From Curtobacterium sp. SGAir0471 (GTDB lineage Bacteria; Actinomycetota; Actinomycetes; Actinomycetales; Microbacteriaceae), in assembly GCF_005490985.1 (NCBI RefSeq), contig NZ_CP027869.1, positions 620,001-684,000 on the forward strand: a stretch of 64,000 nucleotides of DNA, given 5' to 3'. A program made the position numbers and the translations under genes. The notes below the pieces were generated by a model. The model saw only the letters and a program-made list of their open reading frames with translations, searched no databases and was not told the origin of the DNA. Positions 18,378-25,706 of the stretch are shown piece after piece (within the stretch, counting starts at the first letter, position 1; each line of letters starts with the position of its first letter).

Positions 18378-18872
18378 TCAGTCGCCGAGCCCGAGGATGA
18401 GTCGTCGGAGCAGCCCGGACAGCTGTGCCTGCTCGTCCTCGGACACCCCGGACAGGATCGCGCGCTCGGCCTCGAGGAGGTCCGCGATCGCGGCGTCCAC
18501 GGCCGCGCGACCGCTCGCCGTGAGGGACACGAGGATGCCCCGACCGTCCCGCGGGTCCGTCCGCCGGTTCACGAGCCCTCGCGCCGCGAGCCGGTCGACC
18601 CGGTTCGTCATCGTGCCGCTCGACACCAGGGTCTGCTGCAGCAGCGCCTTCGGGCTGAGCTCGTACGGTTCGCCCGCGCGCCGCAGCGCTGACAGGACGT
18701 CGAACTCCCACGGCTCGACGTCGCTCGCGTCGAACGCGGCCCGTCGTGCGCGGTCGAGGTGCCGGGCGAGCCGGTCGACGCGGGACAGGACCTCGAGCGG
18801 CCCGAAGTCCAGGTCGCCCCGCTCCCGACCCCACGCTGCGACGATCCGGTCGACCTCGTCCTGCTGCGGCAT
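18378..18872 (-). CDS. MarR-family transcriptional regulator
   Basis: 164 residues with a winged-helix domain: LSPKALLQQTLVSSGTMTNRVDRLAARGLV is the recognition region, followed by the wing with DPRDGRG and LTASGRAAVDAA, all typical of MarR. N- and C-terminal helices would form the dimer interface. The ATG at 18872 is preceded almost directly by GGAGGG, too close for ideal spacing, so the true start may differ by a few codons. It is probably cotranscribed with the VOC gene downstream. Confidence 0.85.
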   Translation of the reverse strand: MPQQDEVDRIVAAWGRERGDLDFGPLEVLSRVDRLARHLDRARRAAFDASDVEPWEFDVLSALRRAGEPYELSPKALLQQTLVSSGTMTNRVDRLAARGLVNRRTDPRDGRGILVSLTASGRAAVDAAIADLLEAERAILSGVSEDEQAQLSGLLRRLILGLGD

Positions 18873-18930
18873 CCCTCCATCTTGGCCGAACCGGTGCCGC
18901 GCGGCCAGCCTCCGAACGGCGGCCCCAGGA

Positions 18931-19995
18931 TCAATGCGTCGTGCGCAGCGCGGAGCGTACGAGCGAAGCTCCATCTGCGAGCAGGCGTCGGCAATCGTCG
19001 CGGGTCAGATGCCGCAACGCACCTCCGACAGCGTTCTCGAGCGTGTCGACGTCCCACAGCGGAACGTCGACCGCACGACTGAGGACCAGGTCGAGCGCGC
19101 CCCGCATCGGCTGCGGCAGCATGGGGTGGCGGAGAGCAGTCGTCCGGGAGTAGGCGCGGTTGAACGCGAGTCCGTGTTCGTCGATCACCCGGTCCTCGCC
19201 TCCAGCCAGAGCGAGGAGCAGTGCGTCGACGGTCTCGAGTAACTCAGCCTTCGCCTCTGACACTCGTCGATGTGTGCTCCACAAACTCCTCACCAGGGCG
19301 GTGGCCCCCGCGAGGACGACCGTGGCGAAGACCGCCGTCGTTCCGAAACCAGCTTCCGCTGCGACGAAGATCGCCGCCGCTCCGTACGCGATCGCGACGA
19401 GACTGGTCACGAGTACGGGGAACAGGACGCTTCCACGTCGGAAACTCAGGACGCCGGAGTACTCGGGCGCTCTTGCTTGTGCAGTCGTGAACACCATCGC
19501 GAGCGACATGAACGCGAGCAACGTGCTGATCGCGACGGTGGTGGGGGCGGGAGGAGCATCGTCTCCGAACCAGAAGCGCTGCGGTCCACCCGGAACCACC
19601 GCCGCGAGCGTCCAGGCGCCGAACACGCCGAAGCAGACCGCCAGGACACCGCTCGACCAGAAGAGGACGACGAGGACGCCGTCGAGCGCCGAGAGCGCTC
19701 GACGCCGATGCGCAGCCGGGATACCGGCTGCCGCGCAGTAGGAACCCAACACGACGAGCACCGCAGCGACCGGAACGGTCAACAGGCCCGCGAGTGAGGG
19801 CGTCGTGAGCGCCGCAGAGAGGAGCGCGATGGACACCGCGACCTCGACCGCTCCGACCACGGCGGCAGCGGTCCGAATTGCCTGAGGGTGATTCGGCCGA
19901 CGAGCGCGATCTGGCATCACGACCAGGTCGACGACCTGCGGGAAGGTAGGAACAGGTCGGTGCGAGGACGGCCGTCGCCCCGAGACGGTGAACAT
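18931..19995 (-). CDS. Multi-pass membrane protein of unknown function
   Basis: 354 residues from the ATG at 19995. A TACAGT -10-like box at 20002-20007 lies 6 bases before it, consistent with a leaderless transcript; an alternative ATG is at 19917. About six hydrophobic helices span roughly residues 43-240, followed by a soluble C-terminal domain of about 110 residues (VSEAKAELLETVDALLLAL onward). Codon use is visibly less GC-extreme than in the neighbours (many GA/TC codons, A-rich third positions), suggesting a different history. No family recognised. Confidence 0.55.
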   Translation of the reverse strand: MFTVSGRRPSSHRPVPTFPQVVDLVVMPDRARRPNHPQAIRTAAAVVGAVEVAVSIALLSAALTTPSLAGLLTVPVAAVLVVLGSYCAAAGIPAAHRRRALSALDGVLVVLFWSSGVLAVCFGVFGAWTLAAVVPGGPQRFWFGDDAPPAPTTVAISTLLAFMSLAMVFTTAQARAPEYSGVLSFRRGSVLFPVLVTSLVAIAYGAAAIFVAAEAGFGTTAVFATVVLAGATALVRSLWSTHRRVSEAKAELLETVDALLLALAGGEDRVIDEHGLAFNRAYSRTTALRHPMLPQPMRGALDLVLSRAVDVPLWDVDTLENAVGGALRHLTRDDCRRLLADGASLVRSALRTTH

Positions 19996-20064
19996 GCCGG
20001 AACTGTACGAGGCGCGACCGACAGAGCCGGGCATGGGAGGATGGTCGGGCACTCCACGGGGTGT

Positions 20065-20136
20065 TCCGCCTTGGTGTAACGGCAGCACGACGGCCTTTGG
20101 TGCCGTTAGGTCCGGGTTCGAATCCTGGAGGCGGAG
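20065..20136 (+). tRNA. tRNA-Gln (anticodon UUG)
   Basis: Acceptor arms TCCGCCT (20065-20071) and AGGCGGA (20129-20135) pair fully, with discriminator G at 20136. The D-loop contains TGGTGTAACGGCAG. The anticodon stem ACGGC/GCCGT encloses loop CTTTGGT with anticodon TTG, reading CAA. The T-arm contains GGTTCGAATCC. The CCA end is not encoded. Confidence 0.93.
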
Positions 20137-20306
20137 CGCGGCGTCGGTCCGGTCGACGCCGGGCAGCCTCCCTCCTCGACGGCTGTCGCGACGCGCCCCG
20201 TCGCCTCCTCGAGAGCCCCGACGACGACCTGTGGTGCGCCGGGTCCACCTCCTCGCGGCTCGCGGGGGCGACGGGGCGGTGCTGACCCGTGAGCGTGGCG
20301 ACGATC

Positions 20307-20407
20307 GCGTACTTCGAGCGACAACGGCACATGCACTCGCGCACAACGGCCGGAGAGTGCGCATGACGCGCAGGGCCATTGCGCACTTCGAGCAGGTCTG
20401 TCAGGAT
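20307..20407 (+). promoter_or_regulatory. Promoter and repeated motif before the sialidase-like operon
   Basis: The 329-base gap 20137-20465 has no gene. It holds a promoter candidate with -35 TTGCGC at 20379-20384, a 17-base spacer and -10 CAGGAT at 20402-20407. A 13-mer GCG(T/C)ACTTCGAGC occurs at 20307-20319 and again at 20381-20393 inside the promoter spacer, 74 bases (about seven helical turns) apart, as expected for a regulator that loops or spreads. Ribosome site GGAGG follows at 20453-20457. Confidence 0.4.
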
Positions 20408-20465
20408 GAGCGCGCAGCACCGATCCTTCGGTGCCCACCGTCAACGTCGACTGGAGGACCCCCGC

Positions 20466-21704
20466 ATGAGTGACTTCGACGGGCTGTTGCGAGCCCGGTC
20501 CGACGGGGGCGCAGAAGCGCTCCTCCCGACCCCGACGGTGCAGTGTCACGCGGCGAACCTCGCGTTCCTGCCCGGGGGAGACCTCGCCTGCGTGTGGTTC
20601 GGCGGCACCCAGGAGGGCGTCTCCGACATCTCGATCCACCTGTCGCGCCTCCCGGCCCGCACGGACCGCTGGCTCGAGCCCGTCCAGCTGAGCTTCGACA
20701 GTGCGCGTTCCGAGCAGAACCCGATCCTCTTCACCGCGCCCGACGGCGCCGTCTGGTTGCTGTACACCGCGCAGCTCGCCGGGAACCAGGACACGTCCGA
20801 GGTGCGACGACGTGTCTCCCGCGACGGCGGCGAGACCTGGGGGGAACCGGCGCCGTTGCTCGGTCGCGATGCTCCGGTCGGCGTGTTCGTGCGCCAAGCA
20901 CCAGTCGTGCTCGAGAGCGGTCGGATCCTGCTCCCGGTGTTCAACTGTCGGACGGTGCCCGGTGAGAAGTGGGTCGGCAACGACGACACGGCTTCGGTCT
21001 GGTACTCGGACGACGGCGGGCAGACGTGGTCCGAGGTCGCCGTGCCCGAGTCGACCGGGTGCGTGCACATGAACATCGTGCCGCGCGAGGACGGGGTGCT
21101 CTGGGCGTGCTTCCGCTCCCGCTGGGCGGACCACGTGTACGAGTCGACCTCGATGGACGGCGGGATGACGTGGGAGCCGTGCCGTCCGATCGACCTGCCG
21201 AACAACAACTCCTCGATCCAGGCGCGTTCCCTCGACGACGGCCGGATCGCGATGGTGATGAACCACTCGAGCAAGGACGACGCGACGAGCCGCCGTGTCT
21301 CCCTGTACGACGAGATCGACGACGAGGGCCTCGCGGCCGACAGTGGTCCGCGGGTCGCCGAACCCGCGCTCGACGCTGACGGTCCCAGCGCGTTCTGGGG
21401 TGCGCCTCGTGCGCCGATGACGCTCGTGGTCTCGAGCCCGGACGGACGGTCCTGGCCGACCGCCTACGACATCGAGAACGGCGACGGGTACTGCCTCTCG
21501 AACAACAGCCGCGAGTCACGCAACCGCGAGTTGTCCTACCCCTCGGTGCTCCCCGACCCGGCCGGGGGACTGCACGTCGCCTACACGTGGCACCGCAAGT
21601 CGATCAAGCACGTGTACCTCCCTGCTGACGTCCTCACGGAGATCGTGTCGACGCCGTCCACCTCCGCCGGTCCGGACCTCACTGCGAAGGAGCAGCGAGC
21701 ATGA
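20466..21704 (+). CDS. Sialidase-fold (BNR/Asp-box) protein, probably cytoplasmic
   Basis: 412 residues forming a predicted six-bladed beta-propeller. Three Asp-box motifs are visible: SRDGGETW (118-125), SDDGGQTW (181-188) and SMDGGMTW (229-236), with a weaker SSPDGRSW later. There is no signal peptide, so it should act inside the cell on an imported compound and not on host glycans. The ATG at 20466 has GGAGG 8 bases upstream. It opens the catabolic island and overlaps the permease gene by 4 bp. Relatives of this BNR type are annotated as exo-sialidases, but no NanE/NanK/NagA/NagB partner is present, so a sialic-acid role is doubtful; hydrolase or lyase activity on a sugar acid is an inference. 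Confidence 0.75.
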   Translation: MSDFDGLLRARSDGGAEALLPTPTVQCHAANLAFLPGGDLACVWFGGTQEGVSDISIHLSRLPARTDRWLEPVQLSFDSARSEQNPILFTAPDGAVWLLYTAQLAGNQDTSEVRRRVSRDGGETWGEPAPLLGRDAPVGVFVRQAPVVLESGRILLPVFNCRTVPGEKWVGNDDTASVWYSDDGGQTWSEVAVPESTGCVHMNIVPREDGVLWACFRSRWADHVYESTSMDGGMTWEPCRPIDLPNNNSSIQARSLDDGRIAMVMNHSSKDDATSRRVSLYDEIDDEGLAADSGPRVAEPALDADGPSAFWGAPRAPMTLVVSSPDGRSWPTAYDIENGDGYCLSNNSRESRNRELSYPSVLPDPAGGLHVAYTWHRKSIKHVYLPADVLTEIVSTPSTSAGPDLTAKEQRA

Positions 21705-23137
21705 CCCTCCCCATGGTCTTCGCCCTCGCGATCACCGTCTTCATGATCGTGCTGATCATGATCGACCGCCTGCCGTTCGGCGTCCCACCGTTGATCGCCT
21801 GCCTGTTGATGGTGGTGTTCGGCGTCGTGCCGATCAACGTCGCCTTCAGCGGCTTCGCGAACGCGACCATCATCATGCTCGCGTCGTTCATGGCGGTGAT
21901 CGCCGCGTTGCAGAAGACCGACCTCGTCTCGGGCTTCAAACGGATGATCACGAGACTCGGGACGAAGGGCGGGTTCCGGGCCTACGTCCTCATCGTCGTG
22001 TTCGTCATGGTGGGCTGCAGCATCTTCGGCACGGGGTCCACGGCCTACTACGTGCTGGTCATCGGCCTGCTGTCGACGCTCGCGTACAACAAGAAGCTGC
22101 CGCCGTCGAAGGTCCTCATGCCGGCCGGTTTCGCCGCGAACCACCCGATGCTGCCGTTCAACGTGGCGCTCCAGTACGGCATCGTCGTCGCGGTGCTCGA
22201 AGCGGCCGGTGTCCGCGAGAACATCGACCTCGTCCGGTTCTCGATCGTCAACCTCGTGCTCAGCCTCGGCTTCCTCGTCTGGTGCCTCATCGCGTACCGG
22301 CTGCTGCCCGACCACGCCATCACCGACGAAGATGCCGGCACCGCGAGCACGACCGGTGCGAAGGAGCCGGCCCTGGCCGGTGCCCGGACGACCGCCGCCA
22401 GGACCGACCGAGCCGGCACGGACGGCGACCCGGCGAGCGATCCTGCGGCGCCGGGCCCGCACGCGGCCGAGGCGAACGCCACTGCGACCGCTGCGTCGAG
22501 TGCGACCGCCACGGTGACCCCGCCGACGCTGGACCGTCGGAAGCAGCTGGCGACGTACGCCTGCTTCGTCCTGGCGATCGCCGGCATGATCTCGTACAGC
22601 TACATCGGCGACGCGGGCTACGCGATCACGGGGCTCTCCGTGGCGCTCCTCCTGGTGATGAAGGTCCTGGACTTCACCGAGATCCGCGACGCCATCAGCC
22701 AGCCGATCATCATCATGTCCGCCGGCGTCATCGGCATCGCCGAGGCGCTCGGCGCGACCGGGCTCACGAAGCTGGTCGGGGAGTCCGTCGCCGGTCTGCT
22801 CGGCGGCAACGTCAGCCCCTTCCTGCTGGTGTTCGCCTTCTGCGTCCTGACGAGTGTCCTCGCGACCCTCACGGGGTCGACGATCGGCACGGTCTACGTC
22901 TTCGCGCCCCTGGCGATCGCGACCTGCGTCAGCCTCGGGCTCAACCCAGCGGCAGCGGCCGTTGCCATCGTCATCTCCGGGTGGAACGGGCACTTCCTCC
23001 CGATCGATGGGCTCCCCGCGATGGTGATGGGCGTCGGGAAGTACTCGCTCCTCCAGTTCTGGAAGTTCACGATCCCGATGTACTTCATCCGCCTGCTTGC
23101 ACTGACCGCCGGCGCCCTCCTGCTCTTCCCGATGTGA
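21701..23137 (+). CDS. SLC13/DASS-like anion (dicarboxylate or sugar-acid) permease
   Basis: 478 residues with about 11-12 membrane helices in two halves. The halves are split by a hydrophilic linker of about 65 residues rich in Ala/Thr/Asp near residues 210-275. Features shared with Na+/dicarboxylate and related permeases include an early PFGVPPLIACLLM, GTGSTAYYVLV in the first half and LTGSTIGTVYV in the second, which resemble the paired re-entrant Ser/Asn-Thr substrate loops. The ATG at 21701 overlaps the sialidase-like stop by 4 bp, implying coupled translation and import of that enzyme's substrate. An acidic sugar or dicarboxylate is the likely cargo. Confidence 0.7.
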   Translation: MTLPMVFALAITVFMIVLIMIDRLPFGVPPLIACLLMVVFGVVPINVAFSGFANATIIMLASFMAVIAALQKTDLVSGFKRMITRLGTKGGFRAYVLIVVFVMVGCSIFGTGSTAYYVLVIGLLSTLAYNKKLPPSKVLMPAGFAANHPMLPFNVALQYGIVVAVLEAAGVRENIDLVRFSIVNLVLSLGFLVWCLIAYRLLPDHAITDEDAGTASTTGAKEPALAGARTTAARTDRAGTDGDPASDPAAPGPHAAEANATATAASSATATVTPPTLDRRKQLATYACFVLAIAGMISYSYIGDAGYAITGLSVALLLVMKVLDFTEIRDAISQPIIIMSAGVIGIAEALGATGLTKLVGESVAGLLGGNVSPFLLVFAFCVLTSVLATLTGSTIGTVYVFAPLAIATCVSLGLNPAAAAVAIVISGWNGHFLPIDGLPAMVMGVGKYSLLQFWKFTIPMYFIRLLALTAGALLLFPM

Positions 23138-23184
23138 TCGAGCCCGACCATGACCGCCACCCCGAACAGGAAGCACGGCCTCCC

Positions 23185-23541
23185 GTGAAGAACACCTTCG
23201 AGCTCGCCCACGTGGGCATCAACAACCCCGACGCCGCAGCCGCGCAGGAACTGTGCGACCTCTTCTGCCTGATGTTCAACCTCGACCCCCGCCAGGGGAA
23301 GAAGTCCGAGTTCGCCGGCACTCTCTTCGAGTGCGTGCGGTCGCAGTACCTCGGCACGCACGGTCACATCGGGATGTCGACGGCCGACCTCGAGGCAGCG
23401 ATCGACGAACTCACCGCCAAGGGCTTCGCCTTCGACGAGGAGACGGCTGCCCGCTTCGACGACGGACGGCTGCAGAACATCTACCTCGCGGGGGAGTTCG
23501 GCGGCTTCGCCGTGCACGTGATGCAGCAACCCCGTTCCTGA
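23185..23541 (+). CDS. Stand-alone VOC-fold protein resembling a KDPG-aldolase C-terminal domain
   Basis: 118 residues with a single VOC module: FELAHVGINNPD, GTLFECVRSQYLGTHGHIGM, then IYLAGEFGGFAVHVMQQ. This closely recalls the extra C-terminal VOC domain attached to some Firmicute 2-keto-3-deoxy-6-phosphogluconate aldolases (FELAHVGIN...YLGKHGHIA...GGFAVHL); this likeness is from memory of that family. Here it is a free protein directly upstream of a DapA-family lyase, as if the fusion had been split. The GTG at 23185 is the only start that keeps the motif; its ribosome site is weak. Likely role: metal-dependent isomerase or a partner of the lyase. Confidence 0.65.
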   Translation: MKNTFELAHVGINNPDAAAAQELCDLFCLMFNLDPRQGKKSEFAGTLFECVRSQYLGTHGHIGMSTADLEAAIDELTAKGFAFDEETAARFDDGRLQNIYLAGEFGGFAVHVMQQPRS

Positions 23542-23589
23542 CCCCCCCCATCCGCCCCCTGGCAACCACGCCGACAAGGAGCACCCGAA

Positions 23590-24486
23590 GTGACCACCAC
23601 GATCCGCGGCAGCATCCACGCACTCGTCACCCCCTTCCACGACGACGAGTCGCTCAACCTCGACCAGATGCGCGTGCACACCGACCGCGCCGTCCGGGCG
23701 GGCGCCGACGGAGTCTTCTGCCTCGGCACCAACGGCGAGTTCTTCCAGCAGACCGAGGACGAACGACTCGCCGTCCTCGAGGCCGTCGTCGACGCCACCG
23801 CTGGTCGCGTCCCGGTCTACGGCGGCGCCGGCGCCGTCGGGACCAAGGAGACCGTGCGCATCGCCCAGCGCATGCAGGCGGCGGGTGCGGACGTGCTCTC
23901 GGTCATCACGCCGTACTTCGCCGCCGCGTCGCAGGACGAGCTGTACCGGCACTTCGCCACGGTCGCCGAGGCCGTCGACATCCCGGTGCTCATCTACAAC
24001 ATCCCCGCGCGGACCGGGAACACCATCGCCCCCGCGACCGTCGCCCGGCTGGCGGAGCTCGACACCATCGCCGGTGTGAAGGACTCGTCGGGGAACTTCG
24101 ACGCGATCCTGCAGGTCATCGAGTTGACCGACCCCGAGCACTTCGCGGTGCTCGCCGGGACCGACTCGCTGGTCCTGCCCACCCTGCAGGCCGGCGGCGC
24201 GGGCGGCATCACCGCCGTCGCGAACGTCTACCCGCGCACGATGGTGGAGATCTTCCGACGCTGGGCCGCCGGTGACCTGGAGGGCGCCCGCGCCGCGCAG
24301 GCGTCGATCCGGTCGCTGCGCAACCTCTTCACGCTCGGCAACCCGAACACGATCGTCAAGGCGGCGACGAACGCTGCCGGCGAGGCCGTCGGACCCTGCC
24401 GCGCACCCTTCAACCTGCTCGGTGACGCCGCGCTCGCGAAGATCGCCGAGACCGTGCGCGCCGACCAGGCGGCCGGGCTGGGCTGA
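23590..24486 (+). CDS. DapA/NAL-family class I aldolase-lyase
   Basis: 298-residue (beta/alpha)8-barrel lyase using a Schiff-base lysine. The catalytic Tyr is in YNIPARTGN (Tyr136) and the Schiff-base Lys in AGVKDSSGN (Lys164). The pyruvate-carboxylate loop reads GTNGE (46-50) instead of the GTTGE of true dihydrodipicolinate synthase, pointing to a sugar-acid or keto-acid aldolase/dehydratase and not lysine synthesis. AAGGAG lies 8 bases before the GTG at 23590. Position after the permease and VOC gene places it in the island's pathway, probably cleaving or dehydrating a 2-keto-3-deoxy acid and releasing pyruvate. Confidence 0.8.
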   Translation: MTTTIRGSIHALVTPFHDDESLNLDQMRVHTDRAVRAGADGVFCLGTNGEFFQQTEDERLAVLEAVVDATAGRVPVYGGAGAVGTKETVRIAQRMQAAGADVLSVITPYFAAASQDELYRHFATVAEAVDIPVLIYNIPARTGNTIAPATVARLAELDTIAGVKDSSGNFDAILQVIELTDPEHFAVLAGTDSLVLPTLQAGGAGGITAVANVYPRTMVEIFRRWAAGDLEGARAAQASIRSLRNLFTLGNPNTIVKAATNAAGEAVGPCRAPFNLLGDAALAKIAETVRADQAAGLG

Positions 24487-24509
24487 GGCGCTCCACCACC
24501 GCGACCACA

Positions 24510-24557
24510 GACGGACGGGAGGCCCGGTGCCAGCTGGCACCGGGCCTCCCGTCCGTC
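24510..24557. terminator. 48-bp perfect palindrome, bidirectional terminator
   Basis: Arms of 24 bases (24510-24533 and 24534-24557) are exactly complementary with no spacer; the outer part is GACGGACGGGAGGCCCGG and the centre GCCAGCTGGC. It sits between convergent lyase (+) and aldo/keto reductase (-). It is one of a family of hairpins with the GACGGGAGGC arm in this window. Confidence 0.8.
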
Positions 24558-24568
24558 GCACGGTCGCG

Positions 24569-25540
24569 TCAGCGGTTGTAGGCGGGCATCGGCCCGCGGA
24601 GTGACGCGGCCACGTCGTCGACGGCCCCCTGCACGTCCTCCGGGAGTGCGCCCGTCGCCAGCGCCGCGAGGTTGGCTGCGATGTTCGTGATCCGCGACCC
24701 CCCGATCAGGACCGCGTCGACGACGGGTCGGCCGATCGTCCACCGCAGTGCGAGCTCCGCCATCGGGATGCCAGCGCCCTCGGCGATCGTCCGCAGCTGC
24801 TCCACGGCGGCGAAGACCTCGTCGTTCCAGTACCGCGTGCGGTACATGCCGGCGAGGGGCGAGGACCCGAACCGCCCCTCCGACGGCTGCTCGTCCGCAC
24901 GGTGCTTCCCGGTGAGGAGGCCGCCGCCGAGCGGGTTGTAGACGACCGTCCGCAGGCCGGTGCTCCTGGCGTACTCGGCGTACTCGTCGTCGATCCGGGT
25001 CGCGATCACGCTGTAGACCTGCTGCCCGAGGACCGGTGCACCGAGACCGAGTCCCTCAGCCGCGTGCCGCAGTTCCGCGATCTGCCACGCGGAGAAGTTC
25101 GAGACGCCCCAGGTGCGGACCTCGCCCGAGTCGACGAGTGTCTGCACAGCCGCCAGCGTCTCCGCTACCGGCGTCGACCGGTCCGGCTGGTGGAGGTAGA
25201 GCACGTCGACGCGGTCGGTGCGCAGCCGCCGCAGACTCGCGTGCACGCACCGGTCGATCGCCACGGCGGACAGGGGAGCAGCGCCCACGGCATCCGGGTT
25301 GGGGATGCCGACCTTCGTCGCGAGCACGACGTCGTCGCGGCGTTCGGCGAGCACCGAGCCGATGATCTCCTCGCTCCGGCCACCGGCGTACCCGTTCGCC
25401 GTGTCGACGCCGGTTCCGCCGGCCGCCAGGAAGCGGTCGACCATCTCGGCCGCGGTGGACTCGTCGACGCTGTCGCCGAAGGTCATGGTGCCGAGGACGG
25501 CGGGGGCGAGCCGGCGGCCTCGGATGTCGATGTCTCGCAC
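24569..25540 (-). CDS. Aldo/keto reductase
   Basis: 323-residue TIM-barrel NADPH-dependent oxidoreductase. The catalytic set is visible: Asp/Tyr in GVDTANGYAGGRSEE, Lys in VVLATKVG, His in VDVLYLHQPDRSTP, then the NADP-binding YNPLGGGLLTGK and a C-terminal LIGGSRITNI. The GTG at 25540 has GAGAGGAA upstream. It is transcribed away from the kinase-PdxA-DeoR operon from a shared 166-base control region, so it is probably part of the same regulon, reducing or oxidising a sugar carbonyl in the pathway. Confidence 0.85.
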   Translation of the reverse strand: MRDIDIRGRRLAPAVLGTMTFGDSVDESTAAEMVDRFLAAGGTGVDTANGYAGGRSEEIIGSVLAERRDDVVLATKVGIPNPDAVGAAPLSAVAIDRCVHASLRRLRTDRVDVLYLHQPDRSTPVAETLAAVQTLVDSGEVRTWGVSNFSAWQIAELRHAAEGLGLGAPVLGQQVYSVIATRIDDEYAEYARSTGLRTVVYNPLGGGLLTGKHRADEQPSEGRFGSSPLAGMYRTRYWNDEVFAAVEQLRTIAEGAGIPMAELALRWTIGRPVVDAVLIGGSRITNIAANLAALATGALPEDVQGAVDDVAASLRGPMPAYNR

Positions 25541-25617
25541 TGGGTTCCTCTCGGTCGGGTACCGACGGGCGACGCATCGTCGTGTCGCGCGCGTCCCGAC
25601 CTGTCGAGCACACCACT

Positions 25618-25660
25618 CTTGCGTGTTTCACGCAAGTCGTATAGCGTGTTTCGTGCACGC
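25618..25660 (+). promoter_or_regulatory. Divergent promoter with candidate DeoR operators
   Basis: A perfect inverted repeat CTTGCGTG (25618-25625), TTT, CACGCAAG (25629-25636) overlaps a promoter with -35 TTGCGT (25619-25624), 17-base spacer and -10 TAGCGT (25642-25647). The segment GCGTGTTTC occurs at 25621-25629 and again at 25644-25652, covering both promoter boxes. GTTTC-containing repeats are common in DeoR-family operators, and a DeoR regulator ends this operon. The site lies between the aldo/keto reductase (-) and the kinase (+). Confidence 0.6.
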
Positions 25661-25706
25661 CGACTCCACAGGACCGGCGGAACCACCGAGCCCGAGGAGG
25701 GGTCCG

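Noticed and set aside
20065-20136. tRNA-Gln as an integration site for the following island
   Set aside because: No integrase gene and no second copy of the tRNA 3' end were found downstream; adjacency alone is not evidence.
20466-24486. Sialic-acid utilisation locus (sialidase plus N-acetylneuraminate lyase plus transporter)
   Set aside because: No NanE, NanK, NagA or NagB gene is present, the propeller protein is not secreted, and the lyase loop reads GTNGE; the DUF1537/PdxA2 neighbours fit sugar-acid breakdown better.
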